A stretch of 64,000 nucleotides of DNA from Candidatus Gastranaerophilales bacterium (GCA_944323255.1 CALURU010000001.1:1-64000), one strand, 5' to 3'; shown: positions 47,920 through 55,889, numbered from the stretch's first letter. Numbers and translations: made by a program. The notes: generated from the letters alone by a model not told the origin.

Positions 47920-48072
47920 GATAAATAAAGTAAGATAATAAATCTAAACAAAAAGGAGTCAAAGGATAAGATAAGTTCGATGCTCCTGAAAACAAGTTTC
48001 TTTTTATACTCTCTCTTAATATCCTCGTGTTTATTTAATGTTTGCCATCAATCTCTTGGCAAACTTTTTTTT
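47920..48072 (+). ncRNA. Candidate small RNA
   Basis: A promoter ending near 47918 and a strong terminator at 48040-48072 delimit a transcript of about 150 bases. An AAAAGGAG at 47951 has no start codon at proper distance. The only frame, 32 codons from an ATG at 47980, runs through the terminator stem. AGGAG and CTCCT (47983-47987) can pair within the RNA, or CTCCT could bind ribosome binding sites of other mRNAs. It may alternatively be the relic of a gene of the same regulon. Confidence 0.5.
48040..48072 (+). terminator. Intrinsic terminator
   Basis: GTTTGCCA and TGGCAAAC form a perfect eight-base stem followed by eight T. It closes the candidate small-RNA transcript. Confidence 0.9.
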
Positions 48073-48140
48073 ACCTGAGGGTTATATCTGCCGGTCGGAT
48101 TTTCCCCCTTCGCAGTGATATCTTGTCAAGCATCTTACAA

Positions 48141-48276
48141 ACCAGTCAAATACATTTACCCCCCGCCTAAGGACGTAAGACTTGTAGTCATACCTACCAG
48201 TCAAATACATTCACCCCCCCGCCTAAGGACGCTAGACTTGTAGTCATACCTACCAGTCAAATACATTTACCCCCCC
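48141..48276. repeat. Tandem 55-56-bp repeat, about 2.5 units
   Basis: Units start at 48141, 48196 and 48252 with ACCAGTCAAATACATT, followed by (T/C)ACCCCCC, then GCCTAAGGACG and ACTTGTAGTCATACCT. The third unit stops at the stop codon of the TPR gene at 48277. Read on the minus strand each unit starts with a G-run and GGTAAATGTATTTGACTGGT, the head seen in dispersed form at 523, 3181, 24630 and 31021. Confidence 0.85.
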
Positions 48277-49458
48277 CTACCACCAGTAAGGATGACGGTA
48301 ATAACGTGGATAATATAAGTAATTATAGCGAGACCATTGAAGTTGGTTTTGTTCTTCCAGAAGCATGTTTTGTTTTACCAGCTCTCTAATTTGGGCTTCA
48401 CGTTGTGCAGCTTCAATTCTTCTTGCATTTTCTGTCACAAGTGCAGTATCAAGTCTTTCCTGAGATTCGTTTAAATCCTTAAAACAGGCAGCAAGATTTG
48501 AGCCGGTGTATCTTGAGATACAATCGTTAGCGGTTTCAAAAAACTCATTTTGACGTTTATCCCAGTAATCATAATCGTCCTGCAGCAGTTTTTTATTTTT
48601 TTCTTTGATCTTAAACCAGTCAGGTTTTTTGCAGTAAGAGGTTATCTTTTTATAAGCGTTGTCAATCTTTTTTTGTTCAAGTGGTGCAATCAGTTTATTA
48701 ACACTTGCAATCATGCCTGTTAATTCTTGTGAATGATAAATTTGCTTTGCTCTGTAATAATATCTGAGTTTTTCTGTATCGTTAGAGGTAGAAGAGGCAA
48801 CTCTCATATAGTTTTGAGGATTTCCCGGATCAAGCTGTATTAGATTTTTAGCTGTAGTGTAAGCTTTTTGCGGATTTTTAAGTACACTATATATATTATA
48901 CAAAAGTTCCTGTGCAGGGAAGAATGCACCGTCTGTTTGTTTTATCTTTGACGCATAAACTTCAGCCGTCTTTAAATCCTGCATGTAATAATAGTTTTGT
49001 GCTAGCTGAAATCTTGCCATGGAATTTGTATTTAAATAAGGCATTAGGTGTTTGTTAGAGTTAATATAATCTCCGTTCAAGGAATATAGGACGCCAAGGC
49101 GGTATTCTTTAGAGGATTTAGGAAATAAATTTGTTTTATCAAGTTCAAGAAGTTTCTGTGCAAAACTTAGAGCTTTAGGATAATCCTTGTTTAGTGTATA
49201 AACATTTATAAATCTTGCGAGATTCGGAATATACTCCGGCATGAGTTTTTCGGCTTTTTCATACTTTCCTTGCTTTATGTATTTTTCATTTTTCTGAATT
49301 TTTTTGTATTCTTTTCTCAGCTCTTTATTTAATTTGCCTTCATAAGGGATGAATTTTACATCGAGATTTGATTCAAATTCATAGTAGGTTCTATAATCTG
49401 CTGAGGCGCAGGTTATAGAAAATGCGAATAATAAAAATATAGCTGCAAATTTTTTCAT
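48277..49458 (-). CDS. Secreted TPR-repeat protein of unknown function
   Basis: A 393-residue protein with a signal peptide (cleavage after ASA, about residue 20). Residues about 55-230 are tetratricopeptide-like helices (LGVLYSLNGDYINSNKHLMPYL, AQNYYYMQDLKTAEVYASKI), followed by a charged helical region and a Tyr/Arg/Pro/His-rich end (YPRYYRHPYWW). TPR repeats bind partner proteins, so a periplasmic or outer-membrane scaffold is likely. It overlaps the response regulator start by four bases and is the last gene of the operon. A tandem repeat abuts its stop. Confidence 0.75.
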   Translation of the reverse strand: MKKFAAIFLLFAFSITCASADYRTYYEFESNLDVKFIPYEGKLNKELRKEYKKIQKNEKYIKQGKYEKAEKLMPEYIPNLARFINVYTLNKDYPKALSFAQKLLELDKTNLFPKSSKEYRLGVLYSLNGDYINSNKHLMPYLNTNSMARFQLAQNYYYMQDLKTAEVYASKIKQTDGAFFPAQELLYNIYSVLKNPQKAYTTAKNLIQLDPGNPQNYMRVASSTSNDTEKLRYYYRAKQIYHSQELTGMIASVNKLIAPLEQKKIDNAYKKITSYCKKPDWFKIKEKNKKLLQDDYDYWDKRQNEFFETANDCISRYTGSNLAACFKDLNESQERLDTALVTENARRIEAAQREAQIRELVKQNMLLEEQNQLQWSRYNYLYYPRYYRHPYWW

Positions 49459-49838
49459 ACTTTTTCAAGAATTTCTCTGTAAGCCGAAATACACTTCAAG
49501 GCTGTGGATTTTGGTATACACTCAACTCCGAGAGTTTCTGCAATGTGCCTTGCATTATATGACGCCGATATTATTACAACCTTTGTATTCATATAACGAT
49601 TAAAAGTCTTAATTTGTTCAATCAGCCATTCTCCGGCAAACTTGGGGGTGAAATCCTCCTCCATTTGCATGTCGGTAATAATGATATCAAAGGGCTTTTG
49701 GGTGAGTAGAATATCATATGCCGCTTTTGCGCAGTCCGCTGTTGCAATTTCCGCCTCACCGTTAAAAATTTCATCGACAATGTTGGAGTTATAATCCCGC
49801 CATCCTTTTATATCGTCTACTATTAATACCTGTTTCAT
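49455..49838 (-). CDS. Single-domain response regulator (CheY-like)
   Basis: A 127-residue receiver domain without output domain. The acidic pair is in VLIVDDIKGW, the phospho-acceptor Asp in IIITDMQM near residue 57, followed by VVIISAS (the Ser/Thr switch) and CIPKSTA (conserved Lys). An insertion after the phospho-Asp (EEDFTPKFAGEW) is somewhat unusual. It overlaps aroH upstream and the TPR gene downstream by four bases each. The histidine kinase four genes upstream is the likely partner. Output may be by protein-protein contact. Confidence 0.88.
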   Translation of the reverse strand: MKQVLIVDDIKGWRDYNSNIVDEIFNGEAEIATADCAKAAYDILLTQKPFDIIITDMQMEEDFTPKFAGEWLIEQIKTFNRYMNTKVVIISASYNARHIAETLGVECIPKSTALKCISAYREILEKV

Positions 49839-50185
49839 TTTCTTAACTTCTCCGCTCCGTCAAGATATACAAATTCCGGAACAAAACCTTCGCCGCAATT
49901 AATTACAATAAGGATCCTGAGACACATTGGAATACTGTTCGGAACATCAAGTTCATGGAAGCACATCATCGGGACCTCTTTCCACTTCATATTTACACGT
50001 GCATATTTTGCCGGAAAATCCGCATTTAAGTCATCGGTTAACGTAAATATCGCATGTGAGATGGAATCAACTTCTATATTATTCCTTTTCATTAATTCCG
50101 TAAGAAGTTTTATTGTAGCGGCACCGATTGCCTCCGGAGTGTTTTCTTCTACAGTTATAGCGCCTCTTATACCTTTTGAAATCAT
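49835..50185 (-). CDS. aroH: Chorismate mutase, AroH class
   Basis: A 116-residue trimeric-type (Bacillus AroH) enzyme that turns chorismate to prephenate for Phe and Tyr synthesis. Typical stretches are GIRGAITVEENTPEAI, FTLTDDLNADFPAKYAR, EVPMMCFHELDVP and LRILIVIN. Arg7 and Arg90-type active-site residues appear conserved (GIRGA, CLRIL). It sits inside a signalling operon, overlapping the response regulator start. A prephenate dehydrogenase gene, the next Tyr-pathway step, lies at the right edge of the window, about 14 kb away. Confidence 0.92.
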   Translation of the reverse strand: MISKGIRGAITVEENTPEAIGAATIKLLTELMKRNNIEVDSISHAIFTLTDDLNADFPAKYARVNMKWKEVPMMCFHELDVPNSIPMCLRILIVINCGEGFVPEFVYLDGAEKLRK

Positions 50186-50221
50186 TTTCTATACCTTTCT
50201 TTGCCTAATTTGATTACCTCT

Positions 50222-50773
50222 TTATTCCTTTGCAACAAGATAAAATAATGCTGCGAGTGTTGAAGCAGTTAGGGCAACCCCTGCCTGCTCCTGTTCTCTT
50301 AGCCAGCTGTATACGTCGTTTTTGTCAACAAGTATTCTGTCAACTATCACCCCACCATCACTTACGGGTTTTGATACAATGTTATAATCATTAATGTAAG
50401 CAATGGCAATTGTAACGACTTCTGAAACGCATCCCGGCGAACTTGCTGTTTTTCTGGTTTTAATTTCAATTCTGTCGGCTTTAAGTCCGGCTTCTTCCAG
50501 AAGTTCGGAATTTATGGCATCTTCAACCGTTTCACCAATTCTTTCATCACCAACAAGACCGGCAGGAAGTGCAATTGAGTATCTGGCGATTCCTTCTGCC
50601 GCAAGAGGCGGTCTTTCCTCTTTTAAAAACAAGATTTTTTCGTTGTTGATTACCGGAAGTATAACGACAACGTCTTTTGCGTTCGATCTGTGTGCATAAA
50701 CCCAGTCTTTGCCGGTTTTGGATTTTGTGCTTTTAAGTTGTAAATATTTTGTATCGTATAAAACTTCAGCCAT
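50222..50773 (-). CDS. Nudix hydrolase, ADP-ribose pyrophosphatase-like
   Basis: A 183-residue Nudix protein. The Nudix box runs from GDERIGETVEDAINSELLEE to AGL near residues 78-100; the canonical G-x5-E-x7-REU-x-EE-x-GU pattern is kept except that the Arg before Glu is Ser. PAGLVGDE upstream and SPGCVSE downstream resemble ADP-ribose pyrophosphatases (NudF-like). It presumably cleaves a nucleotide-linked sugar or ADP-ribose. Its start has AGAGG seven bases upstream, and it lies 36 bases before aroH. Confidence 0.87.
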   Translation of the reverse strand: MAEVLYDTKYLQLKSTKSKTGKDWVYAHRSNAKDVVVILPVINNEKILFLKEERPPLAAEGIARYSIALPAGLVGDERIGETVEDAINSELLEEAGLKADRIEIKTRKTASSPGCVSEVVTIAIAYINDYNIVSKPVSDGGVIVDRILVDKNDVYSWLREQEQAGVALTASTLAALFYLVAKE

Positions 50774-50802
50774 GATTTAACCTCTGATTTTTCAAAAGTT
50801 TT

Positions 50803-51198
50803 TTATTTTTTGAGAAATTTCATAATCTTTTGAAATATATTTGCCTTTTCTCCGGTTTTTGCAGGTGCGAATTTTGCAAGTTTGTCATACAGTTTCTCAA
50901 TTGAATTTTGAGCGGATTCAAAAATATTTTTAGAAACATCCTCCGAAGGGGTATTTTTAGATAAAATTACACAGTCAACACCGTGATAATATCTGTTATT
51001 AACTTTCTTAGTTGAAATTGTAGTATACAGATCATGTGAAGGTAAGTATTTGCTTTCCTTTGATAAATATGTTTTCATGCTGTCAACTTTTGAGGCATTT
51101 GCGAGCTTATTAAGCTCTTTTTCATTATTTAATTTACCCTCAAGCTTTTTGTCACATTTCCATCCATTAAAAGATATGTTATTAATTTTTATATTCAT
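50803..51198 (-). CDS. Small Lys-rich protein of unknown function
   Basis: A 131-residue basic protein with no recognised domain. It starts MNIKINNISFNGWKC and ends with Lys-rich helices. The N-terminal INNISFNG resembles the MKVNNINSLFF start of the M16 peptidase at 61008 and its internal QVSFKGKR, which may mark a recurrent short motif in this organism. I prefer the ATG at 51198 (GAGGTG five bases upstream) to the one at 51222 that overlaps the kinase stop. Confidence 0.65.
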   Translation of the reverse strand: MNIKINNISFNGWKCDKKLEGKLNNEKELNKLANASKVDSMKTYLSKESKYLPSHDLYTTISTKKVNNRYYHGVDCVILSKNTPSEDVSKNIFESAQNSIEKLYDKLAKFAPAKTGEKANIFQKIMKFLKK

Positions 51199-51211
51199 TT
51201 TCACCTCTAAC

Positions 51212-52558
51212 CTATTCCCCATAATGTAAATTTATATTCATTACAGCTGGTAGTTTAATTGTAAATTCTGTATATTTACCTTCTTCACTTTCTACTGTAA
51301 GTTCACCGCCGTGGCATTTTATTATTTGCTGTGCGAGATATAACCCGAGTCCTGTACCAATTTTCCTGAATTTCTTTGCGGCTGAGTAATATCTGTTAAA
51401 AATCTTATCAATATCAGTTTTGGAAATGCCAGCTCCATAATCTTTCACTTTTATGACAATAAATTTTGGAACTTCACCTATTTTAATTTCTATTGGTGAA
51501 TTTGGTTCTCCATATGATATTGCATTTTGAATAAGGTTTTTAATAACTCTGCGAAGTTGAATTCTGTCCGCATATACTCTTATATCACGATCTGTTAAAA
51601 ATTTTATAAAATTATTTGTTTTAATTGCAATAGGCTCCATTTCCTCAATAATTTCTTCTATAAACCTTTTAAGCATTACATCTTCTTTATAAAGTCTTAT
51701 ATTCCCGTCCCGGACTTTATATGTTTCCAGAACAATTTGAACCAAATCCAGAAGTTCTTTATTTGACGCCTGCATGTTTTTAAGTGCAATTTCCTGCTTT
51801 TCGGAAATTGGACCAAAGTTTTTGTTTAAAAATAGCTCAAGCATGTTTGTTTCTGCAATAATAGGAACTTTAAGGTCATGTGTTAAGGTTGCCACAAAAT
51901 CTTCTTTTAATGTTTCAAGTTCCCTCTGATTCGTAATATTTTTCAGTATTAAAATAAAACGTTTCTTTTTATCTTCCATCTTTAATTCCATTGAACTTGC
52001 AACAAAATTAAGAGCTTTGCTTGAATTAACTTCAACTTCTTCATCATTAAGAGCTTCTATATGACAACGTTGCGGTAATTGCATATATTCATCTAAAAGC
52101 TCTCCGACCAGCTTTCTGCCATCAACGCCAAACCACTCACTAATCTTAGAAGTCGCTCTTAAAATTCTGTGATTTTCATCTAAAATAATTAACCCATCTG
52201 AAAGTGTATTAATAACTGCTTCCAATAACTTATTTTGTCTATGCAGTTCATTTTGGTACTCTATAATCATTTTTTCTCTGTCAGAAAGAGTCTCTATCAT
52301 TCTGTTTATACTTTCTGCCAGCTGTTCTGAATTTGGTAAATCCATTTTTTCTATTTTTTTAGTTAGATCACCATACCGTACCGAATTAACTGTTTTTGTA
52401 ATAGTTCCCAGATAATCATTAATTCGTGTCCAATTTTTGCCGGCTTTTCTTGCAAAAACAAATAATGCAACAAGTGTTATAAGTACTAATATGTTCAAAA
52501 TATGAATAAAAAAGGTACTGCTATCTCCTAAAAAATGTTCTAATACTTCTAAAAGCAT
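51212..52558 (-). CDS. PAS-containing sensor histidine kinase
   Basis: A 448-residue kinase. One membrane segment at about residues 17-36, a HAMP-like linker (about 45-95), a PAS domain (about 105-210), then the H-box ATLTHDLKVPIIAETNML with His near 228 and a HATPase_c domain (N-box LIQNAISYG, G1 VKDYGAGIS, G2 GTGLGLYLAQQII). The lack of a periplasmic domain suggests it senses through the membrane or PAS. It heads an operon whose fifth gene is the receiver protein at 49455. Divergent from the FliO-like gene. Confidence 0.9.
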   Translation of the reverse strand: MLLEVLEHFLGDSSTFFIHILNILVLITLVALFVFARKAGKNWTRINDYLGTITKTVNSVRYGDLTKKIEKMDLPNSEQLAESINRMIETLSDREKMIIEYQNELHRQNKLLEAVINTLSDGLIILDENHRILRATSKISEWFGVDGRKLVGELLDEYMQLPQRCHIEALNDEEVEVNSSKALNFVASSMELKMEDKKKRFILILKNITNQRELETLKEDFVATLTHDLKVPIIAETNMLELFLNKNFGPISEKQEIALKNMQASNKELLDLVQIVLETYKVRDGNIRLYKEDVMLKRFIEEIIEEMEPIAIKTNNFIKFLTDRDIRVYADRIQLRRVIKNLIQNAISYGEPNSPIEIKIGEVPKFIVIKVKDYGAGISKTDIDKIFNRYYSAAKKFRKIGTGLGLYLAQQIIKCHGGELTVESEEGKYTEFTIKLPAVMNINLHYGE

Positions 52559-52621
52559 GCCGACTTGTCCTATTTTATAATTTTATGGTACAATTATAAC
52601 AGAAAATATAGGTTTGTTTAA

Positions 52622-53428
52622 ATGGAAAAGATTTCGGGAATAATATTGGGAGTATATTTAGGGCTTGTTTCACAAGCATGTTATGCAGCAGATAAATTTG
52701 ATATTCTGCCTGACTTACCGGAACCGCTTGCAAGCGCAGCACAAGCATCCTCAGTAGCAACTGTAGATACTGCAAATACTATTACTACTACCCAGCCTGT
52801 CGGGCAAGAACCTAATCTTATTTCTTTACTAATGTCCTTGGCTTTTGTTATTTTATTAATATATGCTACAGGGATTTTGTATACAAAACTTAATAAATTT
52901 GGATTAAAAACTATTAAAAGACAAATAGGAGAAAATGCTTCCTCGCATGCGACAGTATTATCCACGACTCCGTTAGGTGCTAACAAGTCTTTACATGTAG
53001 TAGAATTAGACGGCAAGAGAATGTTAATAGGGGCATCTGCCAATTCTATCCACCTTATAAAAGATTTGGGAAGTTATACAGAGGATAAAATAGAGGAAGG
53101 TGAGTATTCAAAAATTGAAATTCCAAATATAAGAATTCCACGTATAGAAATACCTAAAATTGAAATACCCGGTTTTACAAAAGTTATTTCAAAACCTAAT
53201 AAAAATACAGAACCTCTTTCTTCTGAGGAACCTGAAATGTCTGCTGATAACAATAATAACGATGATAATTTTGAAATATCTGAAATCTACGAAGAAGAAA
53301 ATCCTGATGGAATCATTGATAAATTATTCCATACAACAACAAACCCTAATGAAAATAAACAGGCTGAACAAACGAATGAACACAAAGTTGATCCTGATGA
53401 ATTTGCATTGTATAAAAAATATTTATAA
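52622..53428 (+). CDS. FliO-like flagellar export protein
   Basis: A 268-residue protein. It has a signal-like N-terminus, a Thr/Ala-rich linker, a membrane helix at about 66-86 (LLMSLAFVILLIYATGILYT) and then the FliO core (STTPLGANKSLHVVELDG and MLIGASANSIHLIKDL). FliO helps assemble the flagellar type III export gate. After the core come four near-perfect five-residue units (IEIP, IRIP, IEIP, IEIP around residue 160-180) and a long acidic Asn-rich tail, both unusual for FliO. No other flagellar gene is in the window. It is divergent from the kinase and followed 18 bases later by the NeuB-like gene. Confidence 0.78.
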   Translation: MEKISGIILGVYLGLVSQACYAADKFDILPDLPEPLASAAQASSVATVDTANTITTTQPVGQEPNLISLLMSLAFVILLIYATGILYTKLNKFGLKTIKRQIGENASSHATVLSTTPLGANKSLHVVELDGKRMLIGASANSIHLIKDLGSYTEDKIEEGEYSKIEIPNIRIPRIEIPKIEIPGFTKVISKPNKNTEPLSSEEPEMSADNNNNDDNFEISEIYEEENPDGIIDKLFHTTTNPNENKQAEQTNEHKVDPDEFALYKKYL

Positions 53429-53446
53429 AATAATAGTGGTGTCTTA

Positions 53447-54322
53447 ATGGAAAGAAAGTGTGTAAAAATCGGAAATAAAATAGTCGGAGATGGATATCCC
53501 TGCTTTATTATTGCTGAAATTGGTATAAACCATAATGGTTCTGTTCTTCTGGCTAAAAAAATGATTGATATAGCTGTCACAACAGGTTGTGACGCTGTTA
53601 AGTTTCAAAAACGAACAGTTGAAGTAGTTTATACGAAAGAAGAGCTTGCCAAAGAAAGAAGCAGTGTATTTGGCAATACTAACGGGGATTTAAAACGGGG
53701 GCTGGAGTTTGGAGAAGAAGAGTATAGGGAGATAGATAACTATTGCAGACAGCATGGAATTATGTGGTTTGCATCTTGCTGGGACGAGCAGTCAGTAGAT
53801 TTTATGGAGAAATTTGATGTTCCATGTTATAAAATTGCTTCTGCTTCTTTAACAGATGATAATTTGTTAAAGCATACACGTTCTAAGGGTAAACCTGTTT
53901 TGCTTTCTACAGGTATGAGCACAATGGAACAGATAAGGCATGCGGTAGAAATTCTAGGTGAAGATGATTTAATTTTATACCATTGCACCTCAACATATCC
54001 TTCCAATGCTGATGAGACAAATTTGAGAGTTATTGAAACTTTTAGAAAAGAATTTTCGTGTCCTATTGGTTATTCAGGACATGAAAGGGGAGTTACACCC
54101 TCTGTGCTTGCAGTTGCCCTGGGTGCAAATTCTGTTGAAAGGCATATAACTACAGATAGAACAAACTGGGGGTCTGATCAGGCAGCAAGTTTAGAAATGG
54201 CAGGGCTTTATCACCTTGTCAGGGATGTAAGACAAACTCCGATTCTGCTTGGTGACGGTGTAAAAGTTGTATATAACAGAGAACGCCCTATTATTGATAA
54301 ATTGAGAAGAGTTAATAAATAG
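53447..54322 (+). CDS. NeuB-family sialic-acid-type synthase without SAF domain
   Basis: A 291-residue TIM-barrel enzyme that condenses phosphoenolpyruvate with an amino- or deoxy-sugar. CFIIAEIGINHNGS near residue 19, DAVKFQKRTVE, KIASASLTD, LLSTGMSTM, LYHCTSTYPS and GYSGHERG are all NeuB motifs. The C-terminal antifreeze-like SAF domain of classical NeuB (about 60 residues) is absent. It ends one base before a KdsC-like phosphatase gene, an arrangement expected if the product is a 9-phosphate (Neu5Ac-9-P or KDN-9-P route). The product would decorate surface glycans or flagellin. Confidence 0.87.
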   Translation: MERKCVKIGNKIVGDGYPCFIIAEIGINHNGSVLLAKKMIDIAVTTGCDAVKFQKRTVEVVYTKEELAKERSSVFGNTNGDLKRGLEFGEEEYREIDNYCRQHGIMWFASCWDEQSVDFMEKFDVPCYKIASASLTDDNLLKHTRSKGKPVLLSTGMSTMEQIRHAVEILGEDDLILYHCTSTYPSNADETNLRVIETFRKEFSCPIGYSGHERGVTPSVLAVALGANSVERHITTDRTNWGSDQAASLEMAGLYHLVRDVRQTPILLGDGVKVVYNRERPIIDKLRRVNK

Positions 54323-54323
54323 C

Positions 54324-54815
54324 ATGACTATAATTTTACCTGACAGTATAAAATTTGTAATTACTGATTTTGACGGAATTGTGACGGACAATTGCGTGTA
54401 TATTGATTCAAAAGGTGAGATGACACGCAAGCTCAATTTTAAAGATGTCATGGCTTTTTCAATCCTCAGAAAAAACGGATACAGGATGGGGATAATATCC
54501 GGCGAAAAGAATTCTGCAATAGAAATTATTTCAGATAAGTTTAATGTAGAAGAGGTGCACCAAGGAATCCGGATAAAAATAGACGTTTTAAAATCCATCA
54601 TTGAGCGTTACAATCTAAAAGAGGATGAATTTGTTTATATCGGAGATGATATAAATGATTATGATTCTCTGTGTTATGCAAAATATGCAGTCACAGTACC
54701 TAATGCGGTTGATAAGATTAAAAATATAAAAGGTATCCAAATTACAACTGCAAAAGGCGGCGAGGGTGCTTTTAGAGAAGTTGTGGACGCTGTTCTTAGT
54801 AACTCCGCTGATTAA
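54324..54815 (+). CDS. KdsC-like HAD phosphatase
   Basis: A 163-residue HAD hydrolase of the KDO-8-P phosphatase type. Motif I is VITDFDGIVTDN with the nucleophilic Asp, motif II GIISGEKNSA, and motif IV YIGDDINDYD. The length and lack of cap domain match the tetrameric KdsC family. Being two bases after a NeuB-like gene, it probably dephosphorylates that enzyme's sialic-acid-like 9-phosphate product rather than KDO-8-phosphate, which is inference. The end overlaps a convergent gene by 20 bases. Confidence 0.87.
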   Translation: MTIILPDSIKFVITDFDGIVTDNCVYIDSKGEMTRKLNFKDVMAFSILRKNGYRMGIISGEKNSAIEIISDKFNVEEVHQGIRIKIDVLKSIIERYNLKEDEFVYIGDDINDYDSLCYAKYAVTVPNAVDKIKNIKGIQITTAKGGEGAFREVVDAVLSNSAD

Positions 54816-55749
54816 GTATATAAATATTCAGAATTTCCTGATACAATCCGTCCGGAAGGTTGCCGTATTGGTTTAGCATATAGATTGCTTTTTCAATCTT
54901 CTTCAAGCATTCTTTTCTGTCATATTGATTAAGAATTTCAGGCTGTTTTTCTATATGTGTTTTTATTTCATTGAGCGGTTTTAATAAGTCCTTCGGCTTT
55001 TCAATAATAATTTCTTTTCCATCAAGATATTTTGCCGTTGCAGTCTTTGCAATATGCTGCCATTTCTTTTCATAAGGTGCGCCTATTTGCTTATCAAAAT
55101 CAATTTGCGGATGTTCGACTTTATATTTCTTTTCAGCATTCAGCCATTCTTTTTCCGGTAAAGTTGCTTTATCAAACCTGTACAACATTTGATATTTTAT
55201 ATCATCATTGTTTATGTCATAGCCATACTTGACAGCACTTTTTACTTCATCTATCAAATAATTAAGTTCAATAGCCGCTCTTTTGTCCTGCTTACAGTTT
55301 TCTGTAACCCTTCTAAGATGGGCTTTGTTTGTGTCTATCAGATTTAAAATTTCTTCTTTTGATTTTGGTTTATATTGTTTTTTTAATTCTTCTTTATCAT
55401 ACGTTTCGCCCTTTTCTTCTAACTCTTTGCATGCCTCTTCAAAAGCCTCTTGATAATCAGATTCTTTGAGCGTTGCTATATCAAAAATATCTTCAATTTT
55501 TTCATGAGAAGCTTTATATCTCAAATCAACGGCTTTACCTAAAGTTGCAGCGCCAGCCGTTCCCAGCAGCCCGAGCGTGAATATTGTTCCGAGTACGGCT
55601 GGATCTTCAATCGGGTCAGTTTTTGACAGCCTTTCGGTTTTTATTTCATTCCGGTTATTATCTACAGCTGTTTTCACAAGCATTCCGCCTGAAACTGCCG
55701 TAGTGAATGCAAGTGGTAAGATAGCCTTTGTGAATCTGGATTTAATCAT
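54796..55749 (-). CDS. Membrane-anchored helical protein of unknown function
   Basis: A 317-residue protein with two hydrophobic segments in the first 75 residues (AILPLAFTTAVSGGMLV and LGTIFTLGLLGTAGAATLG). A long charged helical domain rich in Lys and Glu follows. No family is recognised. The Gly/Ala hydrophobic segment recalls that of the protein at 31160. Its 3' end overlaps the HAD phosphatase gene by 20 bases on the opposite strand. GGAAG before the ATG serves as ribosome binding site. Confidence 0.7.
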   Translation of the reverse strand: MIKSRFTKAILPLAFTTAVSGGMLVKTAVDNNRNEIKTERLSKTDPIEDPAVLGTIFTLGLLGTAGAATLGKAVDLRYKASHEKIEDIFDIATLKESDYQEAFEEACKELEEKGETYDKEELKKQYKPKSKEEILNLIDTNKAHLRRVTENCKQDKRAAIELNYLIDEVKSAVKYGYDINNDDIKYQMLYRFDKATLPEKEWLNAEKKYKVEHPQIDFDKQIGAPYEKKWQHIAKTATAKYLDGKEIIIEKPKDLLKPLNEIKTHIEKQPEILNQYDRKECLKKIEKAIYMLNQYGNLPDGLYQEILNIYILNQRSY

Positions 55750-55840
55750 AATACACTTCCTTTATTACGCTTTAACGTTTATGAAGCCCCAAAATTGCCT
55801 TTTATCTTGCTTATTTTTACATAGCTTAATAAATCTTGTT

Positions 55841-55869
55841 TTGCAATTAACTTATATGCAGGGTATAAT
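55841..55869 (+). promoter_or_regulatory. Sigma-70 promoter of nadE
   Basis: TTGCAA at 55841-55846 and TATAAT at 55864-55869 with a 17-base spacer. GGAGAGG follows just before the ATG at 55890. Confidence 0.7.
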
Positions 55870-55889
55870 TAATCGGAGAGGTTTTTAGA

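Noticed and set aside
47980..48078. 32-codon protein gene MLLKTSFF...
   Set aside because: Its frame runs through the terminator stem and T-run, and the nearest ribosome binding site is over 20 bases away. A non-coding RNA fits better.
53160..53447. Plus-strand frame of 95 codons inside the FliO-like gene
   Set aside because: It is an out-of-frame shadow rich in Ile, Leu and Lys, produced by the AT-rich IEIP repeat region.
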